A DNA stretch of 64,000 bases from Delphinapterus leucas (GCF_002288925.2 NW_022097999.1:14606654-14670653), one strand, 5' to 3'; counted from the stretch's first letter, positions 20,800 through 30,870 are shown. The notes: generated by a model not told the origin, from the letters alone. Numbers and translations: made by a program.

Positions 20800-21120
20800 A
20801 AGGGCAAGCACTTGGTACCTGTGGTTACTGAGCACTTGAAATGTGGCTAATCTAAATTGAGATGTGCTGTAAGAGGAAAACAACCACTAGATTTAGACGG
20901 CTTAGTGCAAAAAAATAGTAAAACATCTCTCTAATAATTTTTTACATTCATTTCGTGTTGAAATGATAATATTTTGGATATACTGGGTTATATTAAACAT
21001 ATTATTAAAATTAATTGCACCTGTTTCTTTTTCTTTTTACTTTCTTTAAAGTGAAAGTGGCTACTAGCAAATGGGAGTTACATATGTGGCTTGCATTGGA
21101 TTTCCCTTGGTCAGCGCTGA
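20800..21120. mobile_element. DNA-transposon fossil (hAT-like MER element)
   Basis: Order of words (actgagcacttgaaatgtggc, 'aattgagatgtgctgtaag', 'gaaatgataatattttggat', 'aattaattgcacctgtttc', 'catatgtggcttgcattgg') matches a common old non-autonomous element of mammals. I recall the consensus but not the exact MER number. No transposase is present. Confidence 0.7.
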
Positions 21121-21184
21121 TCTAGAACAACGCTAGGCATTTGGTAGGCAGGAGGTCTACTTCTGCTATTATTATTATTAGTTG

Positions 21185-21365
21185 TTGGGTTCGAGTACTG
21201 AGTTTACAGCTTCCTGTATGATCTTGTGAAGGTTATTTAGCTTCTTTAAACCTCAGTTTTCCTCTCTGTAAAATGGGACAAATGGGATTAAATGAAATCC
21301 TGCCTGTAAAATGCTTGGCTGAGCTCCTGGCATGTAGGAAACAGTCAGTGTTAGCTGTTACATTG
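21185..21365 (+). repeat. MIR SINE
   Basis: 'gtatgatcttgtgaaggttat', 'aaacctcagttttcctctctg', 'taaaatgggacaaatggg' and 'agctcctggcatgtaggaaac'. It ends 15 bases before a SINE target duplication. Confidence 0.82.
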
Positions 21366-21395
21366 TTGGCCTATGGGATCAAAGGTGAGGGTTCC

Positions 21396-21605
21396 GGGCT
21401 TCCCTGGTGGCGCAGTGGTTGAGAGTCCGTCTGCCGATGCAGGGGACGCGGGTTCGTGCCCCAGTCCGGGAAGATCCCACATGCTGCGGAGCGGCTGGGC
21501 CCGTGAGCCATGGCCACTGAGCCTGCGCGTCCGGAGTCTGTGCTCTGCAATGGGAGGGGCCACAACAGTGAGAGGCCCTCGTACCGCAAAAAAACAAAAC
21601 AAAAC
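21396..21605 (+). repeat. CHR-2-type SINE (short form)
   Basis: Plus orientation: head 'gggcttccctggtggcgcag', 'gaagatcccacatgctgcgg', 'cctgcgcgtccggagtctg', then 'gtaccgcaaaaaaac' and an (A4C) tail. A perfect 15-base duplication, aaaggtgagggttcc, flanks it at 21381-21395 and 21606-21620. The clean duplication indicates a young insertion. Confidence 0.97.
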
Positions 21606-21624
21606 AAAGGTGAGGGTTCCCACC

Positions 21625-21720
21625 CTCGCTGATGGGAGACGGGCTCATCTGGTACCCTCCAGGCAGTGCAGGAGGGGCTGAGCCAATGGAGCTGCCCGCG
21701 AATGGGACATGAGTTCTGAG
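21625..21720. other. Unassigned sequence
   Basis: No feature recognised. Confidence 0.35.
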
Positions 21721-21724
21721 TAAA

Positions 21725-21865
21725 CTCTGCATTGATCTGGAGGTTGAGCTGTTTGGCCAGTTATATTAAGGGAAAGGTCAATAACACATTAATGGGGTCA
21801 GTGGCCTCATTAATCTTCCTCTAATGAGCAGCTATTCAAGCCAAACTGTCTTCCCCAGATCCTGG
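21725..21865. promoter_or_regulatory. Candidate conserved non-coding block
   Basis: Non-repetitive with three TAAT-type cores close together (acacattaatggggtc, 'cctcattaatcttcctc', 'tctaatgagcagctattc') and 'cagttatattaaggg'. The pattern resembles homeodomain-rich developmental enhancers. Not tested. Confidence 0.35.
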
Positions 21866-21869
21866 AAGA

Positions 21870-23485
21870 CATTTTGTATTGGCAGGAAACTCGCTGGGTA
21901 GAAACAACCTCGAATCTTATAAAAGTGATTTAGTGCCTTTGCTTGGAAAGGCATGCTGGGGACTGGATGCAGGACAGGAGAACCGAAACAGCAAAGTCAC
22001 AGTAGATCTCTCCCTTGGGGCTCCAGATAGAAAAGCCAGAGGCGGCTGGGAGGGGATTTTGGTGAACGTCAGGGGTGAAGGCAAAGTTTAGCTCACTATG
22101 TCTGGCTGAACATTCTCACCTCTGAATCAACAAATTGTTGGCGATGCAAGAATTGGGATGGCCTTGAGGACCTGGAGGGAAGGTGATGGGCGGTGGAGAA
22201 AACTGAGATGGGCACCAGAAGTCCCGAGTCTGGTGGGCTCACCAGTGGTGTCGAGCTCTGTGACTGCAGGGATCTTGTAAATGGTGTCAGAGCAGAGGGG
22301 CCTTGCAGGAGGTGAAGAGGCAGTGGGACCTGAGAAGGTGCTGAGCTGGGGTGGGGATGCAAGAGGAGGAAGCTGGGGGAGGGTGGTCCCAGGTCCCTGG
22401 GATCGGCTGACTTTCGATAGAGCCAGGCCACAGGGATGGAATCTTCCACCCCTCCCATTCTCCTCCCCCACTGCCCTCCCCCTAACCCCCAGGACTTAGA
22501 GTTCCTCCCCCTGACCCCTCCGCACCCCCAGCAGGTGGTTGAGTAACTCACAAACTACAGGAGCGCCTCCAAGAAGAGGCTGCGGAAGGGGTGGTGGTGA
22601 TTAGGGGTTAAATTAGAGAATGGGCAATTTGCACATTCATCAGGACCTGTACCAGTGTGTGTGCACACCTTCATGTGCCTGTGTTTGACTGACTGACAGG
22701 TTATGGAGAGAATTTTTTGATAGGGAAAGTGGCAGGCGTCAGACCTGGACACTCTCTGCTAGGTTTATTCTGATGGGAACAGGAAGAGGCAATCCCCTTC
22801 CCGCTTTCAAAACTCATACTTCTGTTGATGCAACCTAAGGACACATAGGCTTTTTGGTACCTGCACAATCCCGTTGACTCAATTCATACTTAATGTAGAC
22901 TAGAACCCCTAGGATGTTCCTTGGCCCTGAGCCACATTTTTGCCCACTCCAGCTCTCCTTCTGTCAATCATACCCTGTTGCTGTTGTCAAATCTGCTAGC
23001 CCAGACCGGATGGACAGCATAGCCCTGTGGCTCACCACGTAGGACCTCTCTTGAGTCAAGCTCACAGTCATCCCACCAGGAGCTTTTGCCACCACATCGC
23101 TCTCCCTCTCGCCCAGCCCCGCCCCATCCATCCTTCCTCACTGGGCCACCCTGAAGGAAGTCCCGCTACTTCGAGGACCCAACCTCCTCTTCTTCCCACC
23201 GTCATCCACCTGGGCCTGAGCACAGGCACCACAACGCAGAGGCAGGAGGTGAGACTGGGAACACTGCTATTTTCACTCTGACATTTTCAGTTTATGAAAA
23301 ATCTCACTTGATGCTCATTCTGCTGTTTGCCGTCTTTTGAAGGGGAAGGGCCGAGTCCCTTCCACCCTGGGCCAGATTCCTGATGAAATTCCCCATTTTT
23401 TCCCACACCAGCCCCTTCTTTATAAACTCTAGGACAGGGGCAATTGTGGAAAACCATAAATAAAAACCCAGAATTAGTCTTAGAT
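21870..23485. other. Long unassigned stretch
   Basis: About 1.6 kb without gene or confident repeat. 22280-22520 is GC- and G-rich. A C-rich segment at 22439-22515 explains the long minus-strand frames seen there. The 15-base word caaatctgctagccc (22988) recurs at 24383. I see no splice-flanked frame. Confidence 0.45.
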
Positions 23486-23689
23486 TAGACCCATCTGGAA
23501 GAGTGAGGCCAGGACATGGGAAAGTGATCCTGCAGGGTCCACCTGGAGATCAAACTGGACCCAGGGTGGACGGGTCCTCCTGGAATCTTCTCCTCGCCAG
23601 GGCCCTCAGAGTGCAAGGCTTAATGTGGAGGCATCTCATGCTTCCCAGCCCCAACCAGGGAAAGAGGCTGCTACGAGATGGGAGGCTTG

Positions 23690-23925
23690 GCCAGGAGACC
23701 TCAGCCTTGGAGAGTTTAATTAGGGCGTTAGCATCTTATTGGAAGGTTAGAGTGATTTCCACTCCTGGAGACATTAGGATTCCCAACAAATTCTGTCAGT
23801 GCTTTATAGTTTGGAAATACAATATATATTTTATTGTGGGCTTTGGTGTCTTCCTTTAAACAACTGCACAGCCTGATAAATCAGAGACGATAGTAAAGCA
23901 GAACTGCAGAGGCACCAGCTAGGCT
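23690..23925. promoter_or_regulatory. Candidate conserved non-coding block
   Basis: AT-enriched, non-repetitive: 'gagtttaattagggcg', 'ctttatagtttggaaatac', 'aatatatattttattg', 'cctgataaatcagagacg'. No transposon signature. Neighbouring 23490-23690 is GC-moderate and unassigned. Confidence 0.3.
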
Positions 23926-24108
23926 TTTATATATTGACGTGGGGCTCTCGAGGAAGGTGTGGCCTCCTTTCCTGATGGGGAAAAACCAGATGCTTGGTTA
24001 ACCTGTTGGACCACACAGGTAACTGAGAGCGTGTTTCCGAGAAATTCTTCCAGATCTGGGACCTCAGGGGGTGTCTGGGAGAGTCCCTTCCCTTTTGAGG
24101 GTTTATTT

Positions 24109-24337
24109 ATTTATTTATTTTAATTTTTTTTTTTTTTTTTTTTTTGCGGTACGGGGGCCTCTCACTGTCGTGGCCTCTCCCGTTGTGGAGCACAGGCTCC
24201 GGACGCGCAGGCTCAGCGGCCATGGCTCACGGGCCCAGCCGCTCCGCGGCATGTGGGATCTTCCCGGACCGGGGCACGAACCCGTGTCCCCTGCATCGGC
24301 AGGCGGACTCTCAACGACTGCGCTACCAGGGAAGCCC
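24109..24337 (-). repeat. CHR-2-type SINE (short form)
   Basis: ATTT- and T-rich tail, then 'gcggtacgggggcctctc' and the head ending 'ctaccagggaagccc'. A 12-base duplication, gagggtttattt, flanks it (24097-24108, 24338-24349). Oppositely oriented to the copy 2.5 kb upstream at 21396. Confidence 0.96.
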
Positions 24338-24409
24338 GAGGGTTTATTTTGATTTACTTCAGCAGTTGTCTGTTGGGTTATCCAAATCTGCTAGCCCGGA
24401 CAGAGTGGA

Positions 24410-24660
24410 CATTTCCTATGTGCCGAGCCTGCAGGGGCCACTGAGAGGAATAAGGCTCCATCCTTGTGCCCGCATGGCTCACAGTCTGGAGGACGGAGGC
24501 GAGCTGTGGAGCAATGAATGGTAATGTCAGACAAGACAGAGGGCAAAGAAAGTCACAAGGGGGTGGTGGCAGTGTAGATGAAAGAGGAATGGATTCTGCC
24601 AGGAGAGCATCTGGGAGGGTACCACAGAGAACATGACGTATGAGCAAGGCCTTGAAGTAT
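24410..24660 (-). repeat. L2 3-prime region
   Basis: 'gacatttcctatgtgccgagcc', 'tggctcacagtctggagg', 'gaagaatgg'-like middle, and 'gagcaaggccttgaagtatg'. The order fits minus-strand L2. Confidence 0.65.
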
Positions 24661-24724
24661 GAAAAAGTTTTAACTGATATCCCCCTGGGGCTGCACACTT
24701 GCGTCACCTTCCATCTTCCTCAGC

Positions 24725-24915
24725 TGAACTCAGTGTCTCTGCCGCCTGGGGTGTTTAGGCCAGAAACCCTAGAGACTCATCACCCACATCCCACCTGTCA
24801 CCAAGTCCTATTGATCCTACTATCAAAATATATGTCAAATCTGTCCCCTTCTCTCCACTGCCACTGCCGCTGCTCTCTTGCCTGGATACTGCAGTATCTT
24901 CTCAGCAGATAATGG
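24725..24915 (+). repeat. L2 fragment (upstream part of the 3-prime region)
   Basis: 'cacccacatcccacctgtcacc', 'caagtcctattgatcctac', 'tctctccactgccactgcc' and 'cttgcctggatactgcagt'. Opposite orientation to the L2 at 24410. Confidence 0.72.
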
Positions 24916-24959
24916 TCGTGTAGGGCTACCCAGTCTATTTTCATTGTATTTTCCATAAC

Positions 24960-25475
24960 AGATCCTGGTTCTCATCTGGGGGATGCACCTCTTCACCTTC
25001 TAGGCATGTAATTCCAAGGAAGTTAGCCCCATCCCTAGCTCTAGGGGTAGAGCACGTGACCAAGGCCAGACCAATGGCTCCTTCCATTCCTCTGGCCAGT
25101 GACTGGTTCAGGGATGAGCACAAGACTGAGGTCAGACCATTCAGAGCCGATGAGACTCAATTCCAGAACTTGATTGTCTTATTAGTGAAGCAGACTCAAC
25201 TCTTTCCTGGCTGTGCCTGGTTAAGAGCAGGCGTGGGACTGGAGCTATGCCAGCCATCTTGCCCCCATCCAGCATGGTCTTGGGGGAAAATGGAGCCACC
25301 TGGGGGCAGATGAGACAAGAGATGGAAAGAAAGAAACTGGGTCATGGCAACATTGTTTGAACCTTGATCAAGCCTTACCTGAATCCCTTCTCTATATCTG
25401 GGCTTTCAGCTACACTTATTATCAAATTCTGTTTTTCCTTGAGCCACTTTGGGTTGGGTTTTCTGACATTTGCAA
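24960..25475 (+). mobile_element. Old solo LTR-like element (ERVL/MaLR-type)
   Basis: Words 'gagcacgtgaccaaggccagacc', 'agccatcttgcccccatcc' and the 3-prime 'tccttgagccactttgggttgggttttctg' (in pieces) match an old mammalian LTR-like repeat. Ends are blurred, and no internal retroviral sequence is attached. Confidence 0.55.
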
Positions 25476-25529
25476 AGGAATGATGTAGTTTCTTAGAATC
25501 TCCCCACACTCTCTCCTCCTTCTCCAACC

Positions 25530-25540
25530 CCCCCCCCAAA
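25530..25540. other. Short C-run
   Basis: A run of nine C bases, then aaag; low-complexity only. Confidence 0.6.
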
Positions 25541-25554
25541 GTTTTTCACACTGT

Positions 25555-26068
25555 AGACTGTAAAACCCTTTAGTGACTGTCCCATGGCCTAAGGTTAAAA
25601 TCACCAAATCCTTCATGTGACCCATGAGGCCCAGCAGGATTTGGATCCAGCCTCTTTCTCAGTCTCATTAGTTATCATCCAACCATGCTAAAGTCTTCAG
25701 TTTTTCAAATATGCCAGCTTTTTTTTTTTTCCTGCAGTTCAGAGCCTTCTCATACACCATAACCTCTGCCTGGAACACTCACTGTCTTAGCTCTCTCCCT
25801 GATGGGTTTTGACTCATCCTCCATATCTCAGCTCAAAGGGGCCTGCGCTAAACGCCATTAGTCCCCGTTCCATTTTCTCATAGCATTTGCTTTCATTCTT
25901 CATAGCGCTAACCCAATTTGCAGTTAGGTATGCACACGTGTGCATATGAATGTTTGTACACTCCATGAGGCCTGAAGCCATGCCTGTCTTGTTCGTCATG
26001 CAATCTCTTAGGCCTGGAAGAGTTCCTGGTACATTCTAGAGGCTCAACAAATGTTGTTTGACTGATGA
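25555..26068 (+). repeat. L2, long 3-prime copy
   Basis: Runs from 'gttaaaatcaccaaatccttc' and 'gaggcccagcaggatttgg' through 'cctctgcctggaacactcac', 'catagcatttgctttcattc', 'tgtacactccatgaggcc' to 'ggctcaacaaatgttgtttg'. One of the longest L2 copies here. Confidence 0.85.
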
Positions 26069-26074
26069 GGGAAG

Positions 26075-26475
26075 AATAGGTGAAGATTGGGTTGGGTTGG
26101 GTGATCCTGCCTGAAATTATAACAGGAGCAGCAGTTCAGGGCCTGAACAGGCAGTGTGTAGTTGAGGAAATGTAAGAACCCTGGAGCAGGGGCCAGATTA
26201 GAAAAAGTAGGCTAGGGCCAGACCACGAGGCCCTTAGTTACCTGAGATATTTGCTATTTAATCTGTAAGCCAGTAATTTCCAAAGTCCTGCAAAATGCTC
26301 TGCAAAGGAAAAGACCAAGTGGAGCAGAAGTTACAGAAGCCTGAAAGCAGATGGATGCTCTAGGACCCTCTGGGAGAGGCACAATACACATGATCGTTCC
26401 AAGGCTCTGACAAGTCCTGCGGTGGCAGAATCATAGGTTAACTAAGTGTCGACCTCAAAAATCCATCTTTTCCTC
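26075..26475. other. Unassigned, possible L2 trace
   Basis: 26150-26290 contains gggccagaccacgaggccc, compatible with a minus-strand L2 middle. The rest is not recognised. Confidence 0.3.
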
Positions 26476-26483
26476 CCACAGCA

Positions 26484-26632
26484 GTTATAATTGTAAGATG
26501 AAATTTCCATATTTCTGAGATAGGGGATTGTCTTACAATTGATACGCACATGTAACATAGGGTTCCTTTAAAGTCCAGGAGAGTGGGTTATTTAATAGAG
26601 CTTTATTAATAGAGCTTCTTACAATTGACAGT
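26484..26632. repeat. Short inverted and direct repeat cluster
   Basis: taattgtaaga (26488-26498) pairs with tcttacaattg (26531-26541) in 10 of 11 positions. tcttacaattga recurs at 26618-26629. ttaatagagctt occurs twice at 26592-26603 and 26606-26617. No transposon family is recognised. Confidence 0.5.
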
Positions 26633-26634
26633 AT

Positions 26635-27100
26635 CCTAGAATAGAGGCCATATGGGCCATGACTTGCAGAAGTAATGATCTATAGAAGCCGCTTTTGAAG
26701 AAGTGAGGGACAAATTGTAACCTGTGTTTTGGGGCAGGCATTCCTGCAGCAGTATGAGTGGGTTGGGGGTGCCGAGCAGGGGTTAGAAGCCTGGAATCTG
26801 GAGCTCCCGCTGACAGGGCTGTGAAGTGAGGTGCTGACTCTTGGTGGGTGCAAATAGGAGAATTTAATTAGGACCCTGGGGTATTGTTGAAAGGTTGAAT
26901 CAATTCCCCCCCAAGGAGGCCTCCCGTCTTCTCCTGTGAAAAGACAATCTAGAAGGTACCTATTGCTCTTTGTACAGCTGTCCAGAGATGTCTCTTGAGG
27001 GTGCCTGGGGACTGATGCTGGGCTCAGAGCCTTGGGGTGGGACCATGGCTCTTCTCCACCTTCAGAACAGATCCAGGGCTGAGGCACGGCGGCTCTTCCC
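26635..27100. other. Unassigned sequence
   Basis: The minus-strand frame at 26680-27183 (167 aa) matches no protein I know and overlaps an L2 at its upstream end. I do not call it a gene. Confidence 0.45.
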
Positions 27101-27104
27101 CTGG

Positions 27105-27553
27105 ATAATTGCAAAGTCCTCCTAACTGATCTCCCTGCTCTGCCCTTGTCTCCCTGCAGTCTATTCTCAACTCCATAGCCCAAGAGATTTTTTAAAACAT
27201 GTAGGTCAAATCACGTCATTACTATGCTCAAAATCCTGGGATGACCTCCCATTTCACTCTGTGGAAAACCTAGGTCCTCACCAGGGCCAAAAAGGCACTG
27301 CCTGACCTCATCCCCTGTGACTCTTGCTGCTCCAACAAGCTGCCTCAGGGCCTTTGCACTTACTGTTCCTCAACCTGGTGCCCACTCCCCAGAGGGCCAT
27401 GTGGCTATAACTCCTGCACTTTTAAGTCTTTGCTCCAATGTCGCTTCTCAGTGGTGCTTTCTCTACCACCTACTGAAAATTACACCCCCATCACTCTGTA
27501 TCCCCCTTTCCTGCTCAATTTCTCTTTGTGCCGCTCTTGCACCTTCTAACACA
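27105..27553 (+). repeat. L2, left part of a copy split by LTR and L1
   Basis: 'aagtcctcctaactgatctccc', 'gcctcagggcctttgcacttac', 'ctgttcctcaacctgg', 'ctttgctccaatgtcgcttc'. It resumes at 28441 in the expected order. Confidence 0.88.
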
Positions 27554-27555
27554 CC

Positions 27556-28152
27556 GTAGTGGGCAGAGTTCCAGAATGCCGGCACACTCTGGCCCCCTGG
27601 CGTACACACACCTTTTCCCAGTTATTCAATCAAATGTGGATCTAGATGTAGCTGTGAAGGGATTTTGCAGATGGAATTAAGGTCTCAAATCATTAGCTGA
27701 CTTTCAAAGGGAGATTATCCTCCAGGGGCCTAACCTGATTAGGTGAACCCTTCAAAGGGACTGGGTTCCCCTGGCGAGAGAGATTCAAAGCTTGAGGGGG
27801 TTTATTTTACATGTGTGAGTTCTCCATTGCTGGCTTTGAAGATGGAGGAGCCACACGGCTAGGACCCGAGAGTGACCTCTAAGAGCTAAGAGTAACCCCT
27901 ACCGGCAGCCCGGGAAGAGCTCAACGCCTCCAACATCCACACGACCTTGAAAGAGTACCTTGAGCTCCAGCTCCTGCGGGGAAAGCAGCCCGGCTAGCAC
28001 CTTGATTTCAGCCACGCGAGACTCTGGGCAGAGGACCCAGCTGACCTGTACCTGGACTCCCAGCCCACGGAAACTGTGAGGTCATTTGTGCACATTGTTT
28101 GAAGCCACCAAGTGTGTGGTCATTTGTTATACATCAATAGAAAACGAATACA
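27556..28152 (+). mobile_element. Solo LTR, MaLR (MLT1-type), inside an L2
   Basis: Full LTR length (about 600 bases) starting near tgggcagagttcc and ending 'cgaataca'. 'gattttgcagatggaattaagg', 'cacctaatctg'-like middle, 'gcagaggacccagctgacctg' and 'gccaccaagtgtgtggtcattt' are diagnostic. No internal provirus. Confidence 0.85.
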
Positions 28153-28154
28153 AT

Positions 28155-28335
28155 GAGATCCTACTATATAGCACAGGGAACTCTACTCGATGTTCTGTGG
28201 TGACCTAAATGGGAAGGAAATCCAAAAAAGAGGGGATATATGTATACATACAGCTGACTCACTTTGCTGTACAGTAGAAACTAACACAGCATTGTAAAGC
28301 AACTATTCTCCAATAAAAATTAATTTTAAAAAAAG
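28155..28335 (+). mobile_element. Short 5-prime-truncated L1, cetartiodactyl type
   Basis: Starts within the 3-prime UTR ('cctactatatagcacagggaac') and ends 'ctccaataaaaattaatttt', an A-rich tail. It sits at the 3-prime edge of the LTR. Same 3-prime UTR type as the L1 at 16940. Confidence 0.88.
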
Positions 28336-28339
28336 AGAT

Positions 28340-28437
28340 TTATAGTTTGGAGGTGAAACTTAAAAATTAAAATAAAATAAAATTGCATGTTTCCTCAAAA
28401 ATACTCAAAAAGAAAAAGAAAAAGAAAATACAACAAG
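28340..28437. repeat. A-rich stretch
   Basis: Lies between the L1 end and the resumed L2, with aaataaaataaaat and repeated aaaag units. It may be an expanded L1 tail. Confidence 0.5.
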
Positions 28438-28440
28438 CTA

Positions 28441-28605
28441 CGTATTTCTTTTGTTTATTATCTGTCTCCCTTGATGGAATGGAAGCTCCAGAAGGTCAGG
28501 AATTTTGATCTGTTTTGTTTGCTGCTCTATCCTCAGCGTCCGGCACAGTGCCTGCCATATAGTAAATAGGTGCTCAGTAAATACTGGTTGAATGAATGAA
28601 TAGGA
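28441..28605 (+). repeat. L2, right part of the split copy
   Basis: 'cttttgtttattatctgtctcc', 'gatggaatggaagctccag', 'gcacagtgcctgccatatag', 'taaataggtgctcagtaaat' and a GAATGAATGAA end. Completes the copy begun at 27105. Confidence 0.88.
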
Positions 28606-28609
28606 GTGG

Positions 28610-28790
28610 GCCCTGGCATAAGGACAGCCTTGCCTTCCAGGAGGTCCCTATCCATAGGAGGAGATACTCCCCATCAGTAAATAACAAGGTGGAAAATGCA
28701 AACGGAGCAAGAGAGGTGAGTGTAGCTTGTCTGCTATAAATCCCATCTGGCTGCCCAGCAACAAGGATCTGTGTTTTCACAGCCCCGACA
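28610..28790. other. Unassigned sequence
   Basis: Nothing recognised. Confidence 0.35.
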
Positions 28791-28794
28791 AAGC

Positions 28795-29000
28795 CCTCTC
28801 CTCTGAGAAGAGCATCATTGAGATATTAGTGCACACCTCGGATAATTAAAGCCAGCTTGGCGCCCTCCAACCCTCCTGCACTCTCTGGGAGGTTGCCTGG
28901 GGAAGACTGGTCACCCCGTAGTCGCCCTGTGCTGAGAAGGAAGCCTCTCGAACACCTACCTGTCTAACTAATTAACCTATTAAAATGAAAGTGATAAATC
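28795..29000. promoter_or_regulatory. Candidate conserved non-coding block
   Basis: Non-repeat. Contains 'gataattaaagccagcttggcgccctcc' (as pieces), 'ctacctgtctaactaattaac' and 'ctattaaaatgaaagtg'. TAAT-type cores and an E-box-like cacctacc. The block is followed at once by a G-rich tract. Confidence 0.35.
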
Positions 29001-29020
29001 CTGGTGCCAAGGTGAGGCAT

Positions 29021-29042
29021 GGGGCGGGGGGTGGGGGCAGGG
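29021..29042 (+). other. G-quadruplex candidate
   Basis: Four G-runs of 4, 6, 5 and 3 with loops of 1, 1 and 2 bases. Confidence 0.65.
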
Positions 29043-29049
29043 TATCTCT

Positions 29050-29390
29050 GCTGTGTTTCTTTCATTTCGATTTCAAAGCCCATGTCATCATTGCTTCACA
29101 GCCACAAGGATAATGAGTCTGGGTGCTGTCTGGCTCCCAGGGATCAGCCACAGTGTTGAGGTCTGTGATGAGGCTGCTGTTCCCCCAAACCAGCAGCCCT
29201 GGTTTGGGACTAGCCGATGTTGCCCTCTGGTTGAAGTGGGTCAGGGTCTGGAGGGTTTTGGGGAGGAGATTCTGGACCCCTCCTCTCAAATTCTGTGTCT
29301 CCCCCCAGCTTCCCACTCTAGCTAGGAAGAGGTTGGAGCCTGAAGCCCAGGATCTTAGAATTCTAGAACAGGAAAAAAAGACCATAGCGA
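29050..29390. other. Unassigned sequence
   Basis: No exon or repeat. Overlapping frames on both strands resemble nothing known. Confidence 0.4.
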
Positions 29391-29394
29391 TTCC

Positions 29395-29520
29395 TCATGA
29401 TACAACTGGAGCCCTGAGGCCCAGAGAGGGCGAAAAATTTTCTTGAGGTCACACAGCAAGTCAAAGGCAGAACCAGTACTGGAACCCAGGCTCCTCCCAC
29501 TATGACCGCGCTCTGTCTCT
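29395..29520 (-). repeat. MIR SINE fragment
   Basis: 'tggagccctgaggcccagagag', 'ttgaggtcacacagcaagtc', 'ggcagaaccagtactggaacc' in reverse MIR order. Confidence 0.82.
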
Positions 29521-29659
29521 GTGATAACCTCACTCCACAGAGGGAAACAAAATCTCCATTTCTAGCCCTCCAAGGGTCTGTTTACAGTGTCCGAGCCCAG
29601 GCTGGGAGTGGACGATGCAGTGAGAATCTCAATCCCGGGAGGGGGCTTAGATAGCATGA

Positions 29660-29765
29660 GCCCCGCAGACTCCAATTTACAGTTGAGGAAACGGAGGCCA
29701 AGGCCTTCTAGTGAGTCAGTGGTGAGAAGCCAGGATTTCCAGCTCCTGGTCAGGGCTCCCTCTCT
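29660..29765 (-). repeat. MIR SINE fragment
   Basis: 'ccaatttacagttgaggaaacgg', 'gtgagtcagtggtgagaagcc'. The distal end is lost. About 140 bases after another minus-strand MIR, so two separate copies. Confidence 0.65.
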
Positions 29766-29769
29766 TCAC

Positions 29770-30330
29770 TCCCTCCAAATCATCTCTTCCTGTTAGGAAG
29801 GAGGTGGCCTTGCATCAGGAGGCTTTGAAGGAGCTGGTGGTGAGGGAACACCAGGTGAAGGGACAGCTTGAATTAGCAGTGGAGGTGTGAATGGGCAGGT
29901 GTGTGCAGGAAGAAGGCAGAGGTTCAGCCGGGTGGAGTGCAGGGCTCAGGAAGTGGGGGTGAGAGAGACCACAGGGCGGAGGCCTGGCGGGGGCACAGTC
30001 AGTATGTGTTAGAGGGGGGTGAGAAGGAGATGTCGCTCCGTGCTGATCTGCTCCTGGCTGGCAGGAAAAAGTTCCTGTGGAGTTGGGCGGGGGGTGAGTG
30101 AGGCCACAGCCACAGCTCTGCCCAGCAACTCCCTTCCCGCTCCTGCCCCATGGGTGCGTTCCTCACACAAGGTACGTGCCTAGTATTTGGGGGGGATGAG
30201 ACGTGGGGCCCCCTCTGGCCTCTTCCTTCTAGTGCCAGGTTGTATTTCTCTCTCCTTTGCTGCTGACCACATGCCTGATAACAAGTTTGCATTCCCTGTG
30301 GGATTATTTTCCTTTTTTTCTCTCCTGGGA
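29770..30330. other. Unassigned sequence
   Basis: No gene or repeat recognised. Frames here are short. Confidence 0.4.
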
Positions 30331-30334
30331 ATGC

Positions 30335-30400
30335 TCACAATAGCCAGATGTTATTATTCCCATTTTAAAGAAGAGAAAACTGAGGTCCAGGGCTTCTTCT
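30335..30400 (-). repeat. MIR SINE core fragment
   Basis: 'ttattattcccattttaaag' and 'gagaaaactgaggtccaggg' only. Confidence 0.65.
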
Positions 30401-30459
30401 TTGCTCAGAATGCACTGAACAATTTCTGGGAATCCAAACAGTGTTGAGTAATAGATGAA

Positions 30460-30660
30460 TAAGCCCAGACTCCCTGGGTTTCATCCTGGCTTCCCTAGTC
30501 ATCAGCTCTGTGACCTATGGAATGTTACCGAGCTCTCTGGGCCTCAGTTTCCTTATCTTCATCATGGGGTACTAATAGATCTACTTGTAGGGTTGTGTGA
30601 AGATCAAATGAGCGAGTACATGTAAGTGTTTGAGAAATGTTAGCTACTGTCAACACCACT
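30460..30660 (+). repeat. MIR SINE, near full length
   Basis: 'gactccctgggtttcatcctgg', 'cagctctgtgacctatgg', 'tctgggcctcagtttcctta', 'agggttgtgtgaagatcaaatgagc' in pieces, and 'catgtaagtgtttgag'. Opposes the MIR core at 30335. Confidence 0.88.
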
Positions 30661-30664
30661 GTCA

Positions 30665-30870
30665 TGACAGAGAGGGATCCCCAGGCAGAGTCCTGCCAGC
30701 GAGGGGGGCACAGCCAAGCCACTGGAGGTGCCCCCCCGCCCCGCCCAGCCCCTTCCACTTTGGCCCAATTGAATCTGAAAACAATGAACCAGCCCTAGTA
30801 AGTGTTTTTAGTCCTGACAATCAGGGGAGGAAAAAAAAAGGAAAAAGAAAAAAAAGAGAATGAGAGTGAA
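30665..30870. other. Unassigned; ends in an A-rich run
   Basis: 30728-30746 is C-rich (a run of 7 C, then gccccgccc). 30830-30858 is an AAAAAG-type microsatellite. Confidence 0.45.

Noticed and set aside
26680..27183. 167-aa minus-strand open frame
   Set aside because: Overlaps an L2 and shows no domain or exon-like boundaries.
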